From: Rhodospirillales bacterium | GTDB taxonomy: Bacteria; Pseudomonadota; Alphaproteobacteria; Rhodospirillales; JASLLZ01 | Assembly: GCA_030746775.1 (NCBI GenBank) | Contig: JASLLZ010000016.1 | Coordinates: 1-42,724 of the forward strand | Reading direction: 5' to 3' | DNA: 42,724 nucleotides | In this document: positions 16,031 to 24,685 of the stretch, in pieces | Layout of the letters: each line of letters opens with the position of its first letter | Position numbering within the stretch: position 1 is the first letter of the stretch | Notes under the pieces: generated by a model | Database searches by the model: none | What the model was told of the DNA's origin: nothing | Seen by the model: the letters and a program-made list of their open reading frames with translations, nothing else | Translations under genes and position numbers: made by a program

Positions 16031-16912
16031 CTACTCCTCGGATACCCCCCACAGACCTCGGTCCAGGTCGAAGACGCACACCTTGCCCGGCGCCACCAGG
16101 CCGAACCGGAAGGCCAGGGGCTTGAGGCGAGTGGGCAGGGTCCGGCGCAGCGCGAGCCGCATCGCCGCGGCCGGGCGTGACGGATGGCGACCGCCGTGGC
16201 GGGCGAGGGCGGCCAGTGCCTCGGCATGGTATTCGGAAGCCCCGGCCGCCGTCCTTTGACCGGCGTGGCGGCGGAACCGGGCCAGCGGCACCTCGGTGGC
16301 GTGGGGTTCGGCCTCGGCAAAGAAACGCGCCCAAAGGTCGAAGTCGCCGGCCAGGCTCAGGGATTCGTCAAGCCGCCCGCCAACCCTCTCCCACAGCGAA
16401 CGGCGCCAGAAGGTGGCTTCCTGCTGGATCCAGCCTTGGGCGTGCCAACCCTGTCCGGGCAGGTTGTCGCCGGCCAGGAAGGCGCGTCGGCTGAAAGGGG
16501 CACGCCGGCGGCAACGGATGGGCAGGCCGTCCTCGTTGCAGATCAGCGGCGCCAAGGTCGTCAGCCATTCCACCTCGGGCAGTTGGCGGAATATCTCGCC
16601 GACCAGGGCCAGGGTCCACGGCAGGTGCGCATCGTCGGCGTTGAGCCATCCCATGACCTCGCCGGTGGCGCGGGCAAATCCCTTGTTGAGGGCATGGTAT
16701 TGGCCGCCGTCGGGCTCGCTGACCGACCAGGCAAGATGATCGGCGTGGGCGCCGATGATTTCGACGCTGCCGTCGGTCGAGCCCCCGTCGATGACGATGT
16801 GTTCGAGATCCGGGTAATCCTGGTCGCCGACCGACCGCAAGGCCGCGTCAAGGAAGGCGCCCTGGTTGAGCGACGGCGTGACGATGGTGATGCGCGGGGC
16901 CGCCGGGGTCAT
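16031..16912 (-). CDS. GT2 glycosyltransferase
   Basis: 293 residues, last gene of the ten-gene leftward operon. ITIVTPSLNQGAFL, VIDGGSTDGSVEI, EPDGGQYHALNKG and the metal site GWLNADD near 90-97 mark the GT2 subgroup seen in many O-antigen and capsule loci. There is no TM helix, so it acts in the cytosol on a lipid-linked or nucleotide sugar. ATG 16912 overlaps the upstream TGA (ATGA). The longer reading of this frame, starting 15 codons earlier inside the GT4 gene, is less likely. Linkage and sugar cannot be read from the sequence. Confidence 0.88.
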   Translation of the reverse strand: MTPAAPRITIVTPSLNQGAFLDAALRSVGDQDYPDLEHIVIDGGSTDGSVEIIGAHADHLAWSVSEPDGGQYHALNKGFARATGEVMGWLNADDAHLPWTLALVGEIFRQLPEVEWLTTLAPLICNEDGLPIRCRRRAPFSRRAFLAGDNLPGQGWHAQGWIQQEATFWRRSLWERVGGRLDESLSLAGDFDLWARFFAEAEPHATEVPLARFRRHAGQRTAAGASEYHAEALAALARHGGRHPSRPAAAMRLALRRTLPTRLKPLAFRFGLVAPGKVCVFDLDRGLWGVSEE

Positions 16913-18294
16913 GGCGAAGCCTCCTTGGGCCGTGAGTCCACGATGTCGGCGAACCAATTCAGATAGGCCTCGGCCTGGCGGGCGGTGCGATAGTCACGTA
17001 GCGCGCGTTGCCGCCCATTGGCGCCAAGTCGGCGGCGAAGATCGGTGTCGCCAAGAAGCCGCGCCGTCGCTTCGGTCATGGCCCTGGCGTCCGCCGCCGC
17101 AACCATGATCCCCGTCGCCGTATCCGAATCGGCATCGTTGAGGTCGACGATGCGCTCCGCCACCGCGCCTGTGTCCGCCGCCACCACCGGCGTCGCGCAG
17201 GCCATGGCCTCGGCGATGGTGAGCGAGAATGTCTCGACCCGGGCGGCGTGGAGATAGACGTCGGCGGCCTGGTAATAGGCGGCCACCAGGGCGGGCTTGT
17301 CGATGAAGGGAACGAAGCGGATCGATCCGTTACCCAGCGGCTCGTCTTCTCCCCCTTCGCCGAGGGCGACAAGATGAACCCTCCGGTCCGCCAGAAGGTC
17401 GGCGAGGCGCATAGCACTTTCCTTCAACATCGCAAAATCCTTCCACTCGTTGCCCCGGATCGAATTGGCGACAAAGAGAAGGACCACCGCGTCGTCTTCG
17501 AAGCCGAGGGTTCGCCGGGCCCGGGCGGCATCGACGTCGGCGAAAAAGGCGTCGTCGATGCCATTGGGAATGACCCGTGTTTCGACCGCGCCCTCCATCA
17601 GAATCGATTTTTCGACGCGCGCCATCAGCCACTCGGATGGCGCCGCGACGTAAAGACGGCCACGGCGGAAAATGTCGCGCTTACGCCGCCAATTGTAGGC
17701 GCTCGCGTCGCGGCGGATGGCTGGGTAGATGGAAAGGTCCGGGCACGAGCCGCAACCGGTCTTCCAGCGCTCGCAATCGAAGGAATGGGCGCAATGGCCG
17801 CTGAGCAGCCAACAATCGTGAAGCGTCAGCACCACCGGCAGCGAGCGGCTGAGCTCGGCCAAGGCCCCAAGGTCGAAGTAGTTGCCATGGAGATTATGGC
17901 ACTGGACCACGTCCGGCGGCTGGTCGCCCCAGGCCGCCAGATGGCGGCTCGAGGCGAAGCGAAAGTCCTCCCAGCCGCACCAGCGTTCCAGCGCCGCCCG
18001 GGGCCGGGCCAAGGCGCGCAGACCCGTTGCCCAGGCGCCCGCCCCGAGGGGGCGTCCCGTCTCCTCGCCGGGACGGCGCGAAAGCTTGAGAAGCGAGCCT
18101 GCCCAGGCACCGTGTCCCAGGGTCTCGTCGATTTCGGAGACGCCGTCCGCGCCACCGCGCCGCCGCTTGACCGAAAGCAGGGCCTCATGGCCCCGGCGGC
18201 GGTATTCCCCATGCAGGCGCGAGACCACCGACTCGGCGCCGCCGCCGCGATCGAAGGTATTTACCTGGCGGATGCGCATGGGCTCAGCCGCCAT
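16909..18294 (-). CDS. GT4 glycosyltransferase
   Basis: 461 residues, GT-B fold. RIRQVNTFDRGGGAESVV is the GT4 N-terminal glycine-rich loop. LTLHDCWLLSGHCAHSF begins a Cys-rich segment with two or more Cys pairs (SFDCERWKTGCGSCPDL) found in a WcaC/colanic-acid-like GT4 subgroup. ETFSLTIAEAMACATPVVAA carries the donor-binding Glu near 350-370. Start is ATG 18294, giving an 11-base overlap with the upstream GT4 stop; ATG 18279 gives a more family-like N-terminus (MRIRQVNTF). It overlaps the next gene by 4 bases. Confidence 0.88.
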   Translation of the reverse strand: MAAEPMRIRQVNTFDRGGGAESVVSRLHGEYRRRGHEALLSVKRRRGGADGVSEIDETLGHGAWAGSLLKLSRRPGEETGRPLGAGAWATGLRALARPRAALERWCGWEDFRFASSRHLAAWGDQPPDVVQCHNLHGNYFDLGALAELSRSLPVVLTLHDCWLLSGHCAHSFDCERWKTGCGSCPDLSIYPAIRRDASAYNWRRKRDIFRRGRLYVAAPSEWLMARVEKSILMEGAVETRVIPNGIDDAFFADVDAARARRTLGFEDDAVVLLFVANSIRGNEWKDFAMLKESAMRLADLLADRRVHLVALGEGGEDEPLGNGSIRFVPFIDKPALVAAYYQAADVYLHAARVETFSLTIAEAMACATPVVAADTGAVAERIVDLNDADSDTATGIMVAAADARAMTEATARLLGDTDLRRRLGANGRQRALRDYRTARQAEAYLNWFADIVDSRPKEASP

Positions 18295-19504
18295 CGAATT
18301 GGGTCAGGCCCGCGATCCAGGCGTCGGCGGCGGCAGCGCCGTCAAGGCGGGCCCCGGCATCGTCGAGGGTGGATTCGGCCATTCGGCGGGCTGCGGCTGG
18401 ATCAAGGAGACGCTGGGCCTGGGAAATCAGAGCATCCACGTCATGGGCCGGCGCCAAGAAACCGTTGGTCCCGTCGCGGACGATCTCGCCACTGCCGCCG
18501 ACGTCGAAGGTGACCATGGGAACGCCGCATAGCGCCGCTTCCAGGAGAGCCACGGAATAGTTTTCGGCCAAGGTCGGGTAAACGCCGAACGAGCACGCCT
18601 TGACCCGGCCCAGGTTGGCCGAGCCGTCGAGTGGCCCCGGTGCGTGGACGCGGAGGCCGTCGGGCAGGCCGGCGAGCATGCTTTGCGTTTCCTCGGGAAC
18701 GGCGCCCGAGAGAAAGACACCAATTGGACCGTCGGACTCTTGGGCCAGGGCGCGCAAGATTTCGGGGACGAAGCCGGCACCCTTGAACTTGTTGCCGCCG
18801 CCGGGCACGTAAACCAGCGGCGCCCCGGGAGGAAGACCCAGGAGCCCCCGCGGGTCGTGAGACGCGACCGAGTCCAGGAAATCCGGATCGATCAGGTTGG
18901 GGATGACCTCCACCGGTCCGTCGAAACTGTAGGTCCGCTCGAATATCCGTTTCATGTAGTGCGACGGGGCGATCACCTTGTCGATGCGCCCGAGGGTGCG
19001 TTGCTCGGCGGCAACCGCCAGGCGCACGTCGGTCGCCGAATGGGGCTCGATGAACGGCAGGTCGGCGAAGCGCGACGGATTGTGGTGGGCGACCAGGACC
19101 CTGCGGCAGCCCGCGATGGGACGCAAAAAAAGGGCAGGCGAGCCGTGATCCGGGCAGACCAGGACCTGGGGCGCAAAACGCGCAAGGGCGGTATTGAGGC
19201 GCCAAGCCCCCCAGGCACGAACCACGATGTCGGCGACCTGATAGGCGGCCCGGCCCGGATCGATCAGGCGAAACACCAGGTTGGCCAGGCGGCGCACGAG
19301 GCGCACCGCTCCGCGTGGAGGACCGCGGCGCACGATGTCCGCTTCGCCGTCGGCCGCCGGGCCGTCATCGAAAAAGGTGAAGGCCCGGACGTCGAAGCCC
19401 TTTTTGCGGAGGACACGAAACAGTTGATAATGCGCACTGGTAATGCCGCCGCCCCAGCCCGGCGGGAAGCTGTCGGAAACGATGGCGATGCGCCGAACGG
19501 TCAT
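18284..19504 (-). CDS. GT4 glycosyltransferase
   Basis: 406 residues. IAIVSDSFPPGWGGGIT is the acceptor-side glycine loop; YVPGGGNKFKGAGFVPEIL lies at the domain linker; ENYSVALLEAALCGVPMV holds the donor-binding EX7E-like region. It has the standard GT4 length and no membrane segment. ATG 19504 overlaps the FkbM stop (ATGA), so translation is coupled. Its neighbours on both sides are other sugar transferases and decorating enzymes. Donor sugar unknown. Confidence 0.88.
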   Translation of the reverse strand: MTVRRIAIVSDSFPPGWGGGITSAHYQLFRVLRKKGFDVRAFTFFDDGPAADGEADIVRRGPPRGAVRLVRRLANLVFRLIDPGRAAYQVADIVVRAWGAWRLNTALARFAPQVLVCPDHGSPALFLRPIAGCRRVLVAHHNPSRFADLPFIEPHSATDVRLAVAAEQRTLGRIDKVIAPSHYMKRIFERTYSFDGPVEVIPNLIDPDFLDSVASHDPRGLLGLPPGAPLVYVPGGGNKFKGAGFVPEILRALAQESDGPIGVFLSGAVPEETQSMLAGLPDGLRVHAPGPLDGSANLGRVKACSFGVYPTLAENYSVALLEAALCGVPMVTFDVGGSGEIVRDGTNGFLAPAHDVDALISQAQRLLDPAAARRMAESTLDDAGARLDGAAAADAWIAGLTQFDGG

Positions 19505-20277
19505 CGGCGCTTCAGGCGCTCGGTCAGTTTTTTCCTCTGCTCGGGCGTGGCGAAGCGATGGTCGGCGCGCAACGGCCCGTCGTGGCGGGCGAAGACCAAG
19601 TCAGCCTGGGCCAGGGCTCCGTCGAGAGGCCGTCGCGAGAGGCCGAGGACGTCGTAGACGACGAACCCCTGGGACTCCATGAATGAAATCACCCGGGCGT
19701 GCTCGGGTCCCCCGTCGAAGAAAGGCTGGAACGAAACCTCGAGGATGACCAGCGCGGTCGCCGGGAGGATTTCCCGAGCGCCCTCCAGGACCCGCAGTTC
19801 GGCGCCCTGGACGTCAGCCTTGATCAGGAACGGGGACGCCAGGCGGTGGTCCCGGGCCAGTTCGTCCAGGGTGATCGCCGGGACCGTCCGGGCAACGCCG
19901 TCGACGCCGGGCCCCTCCGCTTCGCGAAAGATCGACGAGCCGACCAGATCGGGATGCACGTTGAGGACGATCTCACCACTCTTCTCGGTCGCCGCGATCT
20001 GGTGAACCGTGGTCTTGGAAGGCCCTTCGCGGATGTCGCGGAGAAAAGGATCATACTCCTTGAGGGGCTCGATCAGGTGGTAGGCCGCGTCGGGGAAGAC
20101 GGCCGCTGTGGTCCTTGTGAAATCGCCATGGGCGGCACCGACGTCGATCACCGTCCCGGGTGTCACGCCAAGGTCGCGGGCGCGCTCAAGAATACCGGCC
20201 AGTGTCCCGCGCCGGTCGCTGCGCCGAAGCTCGTAGCCGAGGGCGGAGAGTAACTTGAGAAGGGCTGATTTGAAGAT
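19501..20277 (-). CDS. FkbM family methyltransferase, apparent ATC start
   Basis: About 258 residues. VIDVGAAHGDF (about 43-53) binds SAM, and FLIKADVQGAELRVLEGA with LVILEVSF is the FkbM family core. These enzymes O-methylate sugars or lipids. No ATG, GTG or TTG occurs in frame between the upstream stop and the conserved region. The only well-placed start is ATC at 20277-20275, 7 bases after AAAGGA, giving an N-terminus I/M-FKSALLKLLSALGYELRR. Alternatives are a mutated or miscalled ATG, or an unlikely start far inside the upstream GT2 gene. The gene begins 2 bases after the GT2 stop and overlaps the next GT4 start by 4 bases. Confidence 0.85.
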   Translation of the reverse strand: MFKSALLKLLSALGYELRRSDRRGTLAGILERARDLGVTPGTVIDVGAAHGDFTRTTAAVFPDAAYHLIEPLKEYDPFLRDIREGPSKTTVHQIAATEKSGEIVLNVHPDLVGSSIFREAEGPGVDGVARTVPAITLDELARDHRLASPFLIKADVQGAELRVLEGAREILPATALVILEVSFQPFFDGGPEHARVISFMESQGFVVYDVLGLSRRPLDGALAQADLVFARHDGPLRADHRFATPEQRKKLTERLKRR

Positions 20278-20279
20278 GG

Positions 20280-21299
20280 CTAGATCCTTTCCGGCAGCAC
20301 GGCGGCATAGGCCGAACGGGCCAGCGCGGCGGGCGAGGCGGCACGCAGGCTGGCGTCGAACAGGCGCGCCAGGGCAAGGCGGCGGGCCTGTCCCTCCAAG
20401 TCTTTGAGCCGCCGCGCCAGACGCGCCGCGACATATTTCCACACCGGCCGAGGGGTGCCGTCGCCGATGAGACGGAGAAACCGCTTCGCGGCGTCGGCGC
20501 TTATACCGAGGCCGGCCCGGGCGGTCTCGGGCGATGTATCCTTGGGCTGGCCCAGCATCAACCACCGCAGTCCGTCCATCTCCGTCGTCGTCGCGTCGGG
20601 CAGGACGCGGGCCAGGGCGCGCCGGCTGATATGGTGGGCGGCGGCGGCCTGGTCCGAAGCGTGCCGGCGCGACGCCGAGGCGCCGTGCACCCGATAGTGC
20701 AACAAGGGTCGAGGCAGATAGGCGAAGGTCAGGCCGCTTGCTAGGCAGCGGTCCCACAGGTCGTAGTCCTGGGCGCGGCGCAGCCCTTCATCGTACCCGC
20801 CCGCTTGCAAGATTGCGTCGCGCCGATACATGACGGCGGGATGGGGGCCGAAGGCATTGTCGAACAGGCAGCGCCATCGCATCACGGTCCAGTTGTCTTC
20901 GCGCCATTCGCCCTCGCTTCCGGTCTCGGTATCGTCAATCAGGCAGCGGCAAAACGAGATATCCGCCCGCCCCCGCGCCAGGGTCTCCAGTTGCGATGCC
21001 AGGCGGCCCTCGAGCGAGACGTCGTCGGCGTCCATGCGCGCGATGACCGGCGCCTTGGCCACGCCGAGACCCCGGTTGAGCGATACGCTCAGTCCCAGGT
21101 TGCGGTCGTTTCGTAACACGGTGACGCGGGGATCGGCGTATCGGTGCAATAGATCGAAACCGCCGTCGGTCGAGTCGTCGTCGACGATGATGAATTCGAA
21201 CGCCGGTCCCTGCTGGCCCAGGATGCTTTCGACCGCCTCGCCAAGCGTGTCGCGGGCGTCGTGAACCGCCATCACCACCGAAACCTCGGGCGTGGTCAC
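20280..21299 (-). CDS. GT2 glycosyltransferase
   Basis: 339 residues. VSVVMAVHDARDTLGEA, IIVDDDSTDGG, and the metal site ARMDADDVS near 88-96 are standard GT2 motifs. RRAQDYDLWDRC is the conserved acceptor/catalytic-base region and LLHYRVHG follows, as in O-antigen GT2s. GTG 21299 overlaps the alpha/beta hydrolase stop (GTGA), and the earlier in-frame starts lie inside that gene, so they are rejected. A C-terminal helical region of about 90 residues after the catalytic domain is basic. The enzyme is predicted to be cytosolic; sugar unknown. Confidence 0.88.
   Translation of the reverse strand: MTTPEVSVVMAVHDARDTLGEAVESILGQQGPAFEFIIVDDDSTDGGFDLLHRYADPRVTVLRNDRNLGLSVSLNRGLGVAKAPVIARMDADDVSLEGRLASQLETLARGRADISFCRCLIDDTETGSEGEWREDNWTVMRWRCLFDNAFGPHPAVMYRRDAILQAGGYDEGLRRAQDYDLWDRCLASGLTFAYLPRPLLHYRVHGASASRRHASDQAAAAHHISRRALARVLPDATTTEMDGLRWLMLGQPKDTSPETARAGLGISADAAKRFLRLIGDGTPRPVWKYVAARLARRLKDLEGQARRLALARLFDASLRAASPAALARSAYAAVLPERI
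20285..20290 (-). promoter_or_regulatory. ribosome-binding site that points to an ATC start codon
   Basis: AAAGGA on the minus strand (20290-20285) lies 7 bases before ATC 20277-20275, ideal spacing for initiation of the FkbM gene. The site overlaps the last codons of the upstream GT2 gene, whose TAG is at 20282-20280. Confidence 0.5.
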
Positions 21300-22258
21300 C
21301 CGGCGTCCTTCCCCGCCGATTCGCTGCTGTCGAGAATGAGCGAGAAGAAAAGCTCGGCCTCGGCCTGCGAGCCGTCGCCGCCGTGGCCGATTGACGGATG
21401 CACGCGCAGCCCGTACCACGCGCTCTTTTGGTTGTAGATATCGACCAGGGGCAGTGCGTGTTGGGCGAAGGGATTGACGTGGTCGTACTGGTTCTGGATC
21501 AGATGGAGGGGCGGCAGCACATCGCGGCGCCGCGCCAGGTCGATCAGGTCGGGAAGGCCATGGCGTCCGTCCGTGCCGATATGGGCATAGGGGTTGCCTT
21601 CGCCGTCGCCGACGTAGTCGTCGACCTTGGCCGCCAGGTCGACCTGCGGGCACATGGCGTAGATGCCGTCGCATCCCTCCTTGATGCCGTGGTAGAGCGC
21701 CCCGAAGCCACCCATCGAGCTTCCCATGCAAAACCACGGACGACCGGGCTGCCGCGCGCGTATCTCGCCGATCAGCGACCGCACCATGCGGGCCACGAAA
21801 TCATCGCCCTTCTCGCCCCAGAACCAGCTTCCCTGGCGCCGCCAGCCAAAGGTGTCCCACGGCGCCAGGATGTCGAAATGCGCCCAAGGCCGCACTGGGC
21901 CCAGATGCAGAAAGGCGTCGTGGCCGTGGAATAGGACAACCAGGCCGCGCGACACCCCGCTGGCCGGAAGAAAGGCATGGCGCAGAAATCGTCCTTCTTG
22001 TTCGAAGACTTCGGGGTAGGTTGCCTCGACGTTGGAGGCATCGAAGAGAAGCGTAGTGGCGCGGATCTTTTCACGTTCGGCGGCATGGATGGCTTCGCTG
22101 TCGGTGGCGAACAGGCCGGCCCGGTCGACCCCGGCCAGGGGAACCCTCTCCCCCGGCGTGAGAAGCAGCCTGAGAAGGCCCTGGCGCACCGCCTCTTTCA
22201 GCCCGACCTCGCGCATCCGGCGGACAATCCGCCGGCCACGCCCAAGTCCCTTACCCAT
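21296..22258 (-). CDS. alpha/beta hydrolase (esterase-like)
   Basis: 320 residues. The nucleophile elbow is MGSSMGGFGA, with Ser181. LFHGHDAF (109-116) fits the oxyanion loop. Asp259 in NQYDHVNP and His292 in SIGHGG complete a plausible triad. No signal peptide is evident; the N-terminus is basic and helical. Start is ATG 22258, two bases after the carbamoyltransferase stop. GTG 22264 overlaps that stop (GTGA) and would add two residues. Placed between a carbamoyltransferase and a GT2, it may remove or move an acyl group on the glycan precursor, but its substrate cannot be read here. Translational coupling suggests a stoichiometric role with NodU. Confidence 0.78.
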   Translation of the reverse strand: MGKGLGRGRRIVRRMREVGLKEAVRQGLLRLLLTPGERVPLAGVDRAGLFATDSEAIHAAEREKIRATTLLFDASNVEATYPEVFEQEGRFLRHAFLPASGVSRGLVVLFHGHDAFLHLGPVRPWAHFDILAPWDTFGWRRQGSWFWGEKGDDFVARMVRSLIGEIRARQPGRPWFCMGSSMGGFGALYHGIKEGCDGIYAMCPQVDLAAKVDDYVGDGEGNPYAHIGTDGRHGLPDLIDLARRRDVLPPLHLIQNQYDHVNPFAQHALPLVDIYNQKSAWYGLRVHPSIGHGGDGSQAEAELFFSLILDSSESAGKDAG

Positions 22259-22260
22259 GT

Positions 22261-23889
22261 TCACGGCTTGGTCCCAACCACGTCGCCGATGCACAAAATG
22301 TCCATGTCGGTCTTGAGGAACGTGGCGACCGCGTCGTCGGGCGTCTCGACGATGGGTTCGCCTTGGTCGTTGAAGCTTGTGTTGAGCAAGACAGGCACCT
22401 CGGTGATTTCGGCGAAACGCGCGATCAGGCGGTGAAAGTCGGGATGGCGCTTCGCGTCCACGGTCTGTACCCGCGCCGTGCCATCGACGTGGACGCTTGC
22501 CGGGATATCGGACTTTCCCCGTTCGGTCGCGTTTACGGTAAAGGTCATGAACGAAAGATCGGCGACGCCCGGCGGGAATTCGAAGTAATCGGCGGCGCGT
22601 TCCGCCAGCACCGCCGGCGCGAAGGGCCGAAACCATTCGCGGTGCTTGACCCGTTCGTTCAACACGTCCTTCATCCCGGCCACGCGCGGGTCGGCCAGGA
22701 TGCTGCGGTTGCCGAGAGCCCGCGCCCCCATCTCGGACCGGCCTTGGAACCAGCCGATGATCTTGCCCTGGGCCAGGGCTTCGGCGGCCAATTCGTGGAT
22801 ATCGTCGCTTCGCCGATGTTTGAGACCTCCCTTGCGCATGGCCCGGACGGCGGCGCGGTTGTCGAAGGCGCCGCCGAAGAAGACGTCGTCGAGGGCAAAG
22901 AAGCGGTCCACGCCCAATGTCTGGTGTGCATAATTGAGCGCCGCGCCAAGGCCGATGCCGCGGTCCGACGCCATGGGCAGGGCGAAGATGTGATCGAAGG
23001 CGCCGCTGCTCAACAGGCGCCCGTTCAACGATGAGTTCATGGCGACGCCGCCGCTCAGCACCAAGTTCCGTTGGCCGCCGCGGCGCTGGCCGGCCAGGCA
23101 CAGCTCGACGACTACGCGCTCTAGCATCTTCTGGACGCTGGCGGCGAGGTTGTTATGGGCTTCAACAAGCGGCTCGGGCGCGATGCGGCGGACACCCAAA
23201 TTGTCGAGAAAGCGGTTGGTGAGGATCTGGGTATTGAGGTAGCCGCCTTCGGCGGCGAGGGCCGAACTTTGGCCCTTGAGCCGGTCGGACAGGATAACGC
23301 CGCCGTCGGCCGTGACGTCGATTTCCCGCATGTAGGCGTCGAACAGGGTGGGCTCGCCATAGGCGGCGAGGCCTTGGGTCTTGCCCTCCACCCCGTAACC
23401 GCCGAGCCCCAGATGAAAGGTCGCGCGCAGGTATTCGAGGCCGATGGAGTTGGCCTCGTCGATGCGCACCGACTCTTCGATGGCGGTGTCCCGGCCCGTT
23501 GCGATGAGGGCGCTGGAGCCGTCGCCGAAGCCGTCGACCGAGACGATCAGGGCCTCGTCGTAGGGCGACGCGAAGAAGGCCCCGGCGGCGTGGCAGAGGT
23601 GATGGTCAACCTCCACCCAGTTAGCCTTGGGAAGCGCACGGCGGAAACGTTCCTTACACGCGAACGGGTCCGTATGGCCGACCGCGGCGACATCGATGTC
23701 GCGGGGCTTCACCCCAAGATCCCGGCAACATTTGCGGATCGGCACCATCAGGTCCTCGTCGGCCTCGATGGTGTGGTGCTTGCGCCGCGACAGCCGCTCG
23801 GCCTCGGCCATGGCGACGCGCCGGCCGTCGGTATCGACCAGACAGCAGTTGTAATCGTGCATGAAGCCGCCGAGGCCTAGGATGAGCAT
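22261..23889 (-). CDS. NodU/CmcH/TobZ family carbamoyltransferase
   Basis: 542 residues, the usual length. The N-terminal Kae1-like domain starts MLILGLGGFMHDYNCCLVD and carries EAERLSRRKHH, DHHLCHAAGAFF and SVDGFGDGSS, the metal and carbamoyl-adenylate site. LSGGVAMNSSLNGRL follows. The C-terminal YrdC-like part shows EMGARALGNRSILADPR and LNTSFNDQGEPIVETPDDA. The family transfers a carbamoyl group from carbamoyl phosphate, through carbamoyl-AMP, to a sugar hydroxyl, as NodU does on Nod factors. Here the target is probably a sugar of the polysaccharide. ATG 23889 has a 34-base gap to the upstream methyltransferase and no strong ribosome site. It is the centre of the ten-gene operon. Confidence 0.92.
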   Translation of the reverse strand: MLILGLGGFMHDYNCCLVDTDGRRVAMAEAERLSRRKHHTIEADEDLMVPIRKCCRDLGVKPRDIDVAAVGHTDPFACKERFRRALPKANWVEVDHHLCHAAGAFFASPYDEALIVSVDGFGDGSSALIATGRDTAIEESVRIDEANSIGLEYLRATFHLGLGGYGVEGKTQGLAAYGEPTLFDAYMREIDVTADGGVILSDRLKGQSSALAAEGGYLNTQILTNRFLDNLGVRRIAPEPLVEAHNNLAASVQKMLERVVVELCLAGQRRGGQRNLVLSGGVAMNSSLNGRLLSSGAFDHIFALPMASDRGIGLGAALNYAHQTLGVDRFFALDDVFFGGAFDNRAAVRAMRKGGLKHRRSDDIHELAAEALAQGKIIGWFQGRSEMGARALGNRSILADPRVAGMKDVLNERVKHREWFRPFAPAVLAERAADYFEFPPGVADLSFMTFTVNATERGKSDIPASVHVDGTARVQTVDAKRHPDFHRLIARFAEITEVPVLLNTSFNDQGEPIVETPDDAVATFLKTDMDILCIGDVVGTKP

Positions 23890-23923
23890 GGAATCATCTA
23901 AAATTTGTTGGCGACAATCGATG

Positions 23924-24685
23924 CTATGCGGGCCGGACCTCGGCCCAGATTTCCCCCCACCGGACCTCTCGGTGGGTGATCACGAGATCGGCTTGGGCGA
24001 TTTCGCGGTCGAAGGAGTCAAGGGTGTATTCGGTTTCATGGGTCGGGTCCAGTCGCCACTCGACGCCCAGTTCCTGCTTGAGGGGGACGCGCCAGTCGCG
24101 CTCGAACAGGGGAACGCGGATCAGAAACCGCGCCGGCCGCGACTTCTCACAGAGACCTTTCAACAGCGCCGGCCGGTCGCGCAGGTGTTCCAAGACGTTG
24201 GACAGGACCACCGTATCGAAGGGACCCTCCGGTGTGGCGCCGGCGGCATCGCCGATGCGGAATTTCAGGTTGGGGTGGGCATGACGCGCGCCCGCCTCGA
24301 CGATCTTTTCGGCATCGATGTCCAGGCCGACGACCCGGGCGCCGGCCCGCGCCGCCATATCGAAGGACAGCAGACCGGTGCCGCAGCCGACGTCGAGGAC
24401 CCGTTCGTCGGGTTCCAGGCGGTCGACGAAGAAATCGTGATAGCGTGTGTGGCGGTGCTTGGTATGGGTGCCGCCGCCATGGGCGACAGCGTACCGTCCC
24501 ATCAGGGGATAGAGCGCGGCGTCAAGACGGAACAGGAAGCGCAGCGCCTCATCTGCCGGGATATCAGCCGCGCGGCGCCCGGCGAGGCCGATGATCAGGG
24601 ATTCGAGCCGGCCCCGCGCCAAGCGGTTCAACAGCCCGACCAACAGCCGGCCGGGTAGCGTTCGAAGGCGGCCCATCAGGGTCAT
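23924..24685 (-). CDS. class I SAM-dependent methyltransferase
   Basis: 253 residues. A helical N-terminal extension of about 85 residues precedes the SAM-binding motif VLDVGCGTGLLSFDMA, DIDAEKI and VVLSNVLEHL, in the class I order. THTKHRHTRYHDFF before motif I is His-rich and conserved in a group found in surface-glycan loci. ATG 24685 overlaps the upstream methyltransferase stop (ATGA); the longer reading of this frame would lie inside that gene. It could methylate a sugar hydroxyl or a terminal residue to cap the chain; target not readable. Confidence 0.85.
   Translation of the reverse strand: MTLMGRLRTLPGRLLVGLLNRLARGRLESLIIGLAGRRAADIPADEALRFLFRLDAALYPLMGRYAVAHGGGTHTKHRHTRYHDFFVDRLEPDERVLDVGCGTGLLSFDMAARAGARVVGLDIDAEKIVEAGARHAHPNLKFRIGDAAGATPEGPFDTVVLSNVLEHLRDRPALLKGLCEKSRPARFLIRVPLFERDWRVPLKQELGVEWRLDPTHETEYTLDSFDREIAQADLVITHREVRWGEIWAEVRPA

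Noticed and set aside
17008-18513. 501-codon plus-strand frame
   Set aside because: Antisense to two GT4 genes; no domain, no ribosome site.
18644-19657. 337-codon plus-strand frame
   Set aside because: Antisense to GT4 and the FkbM gene end; composition is shadow-like.
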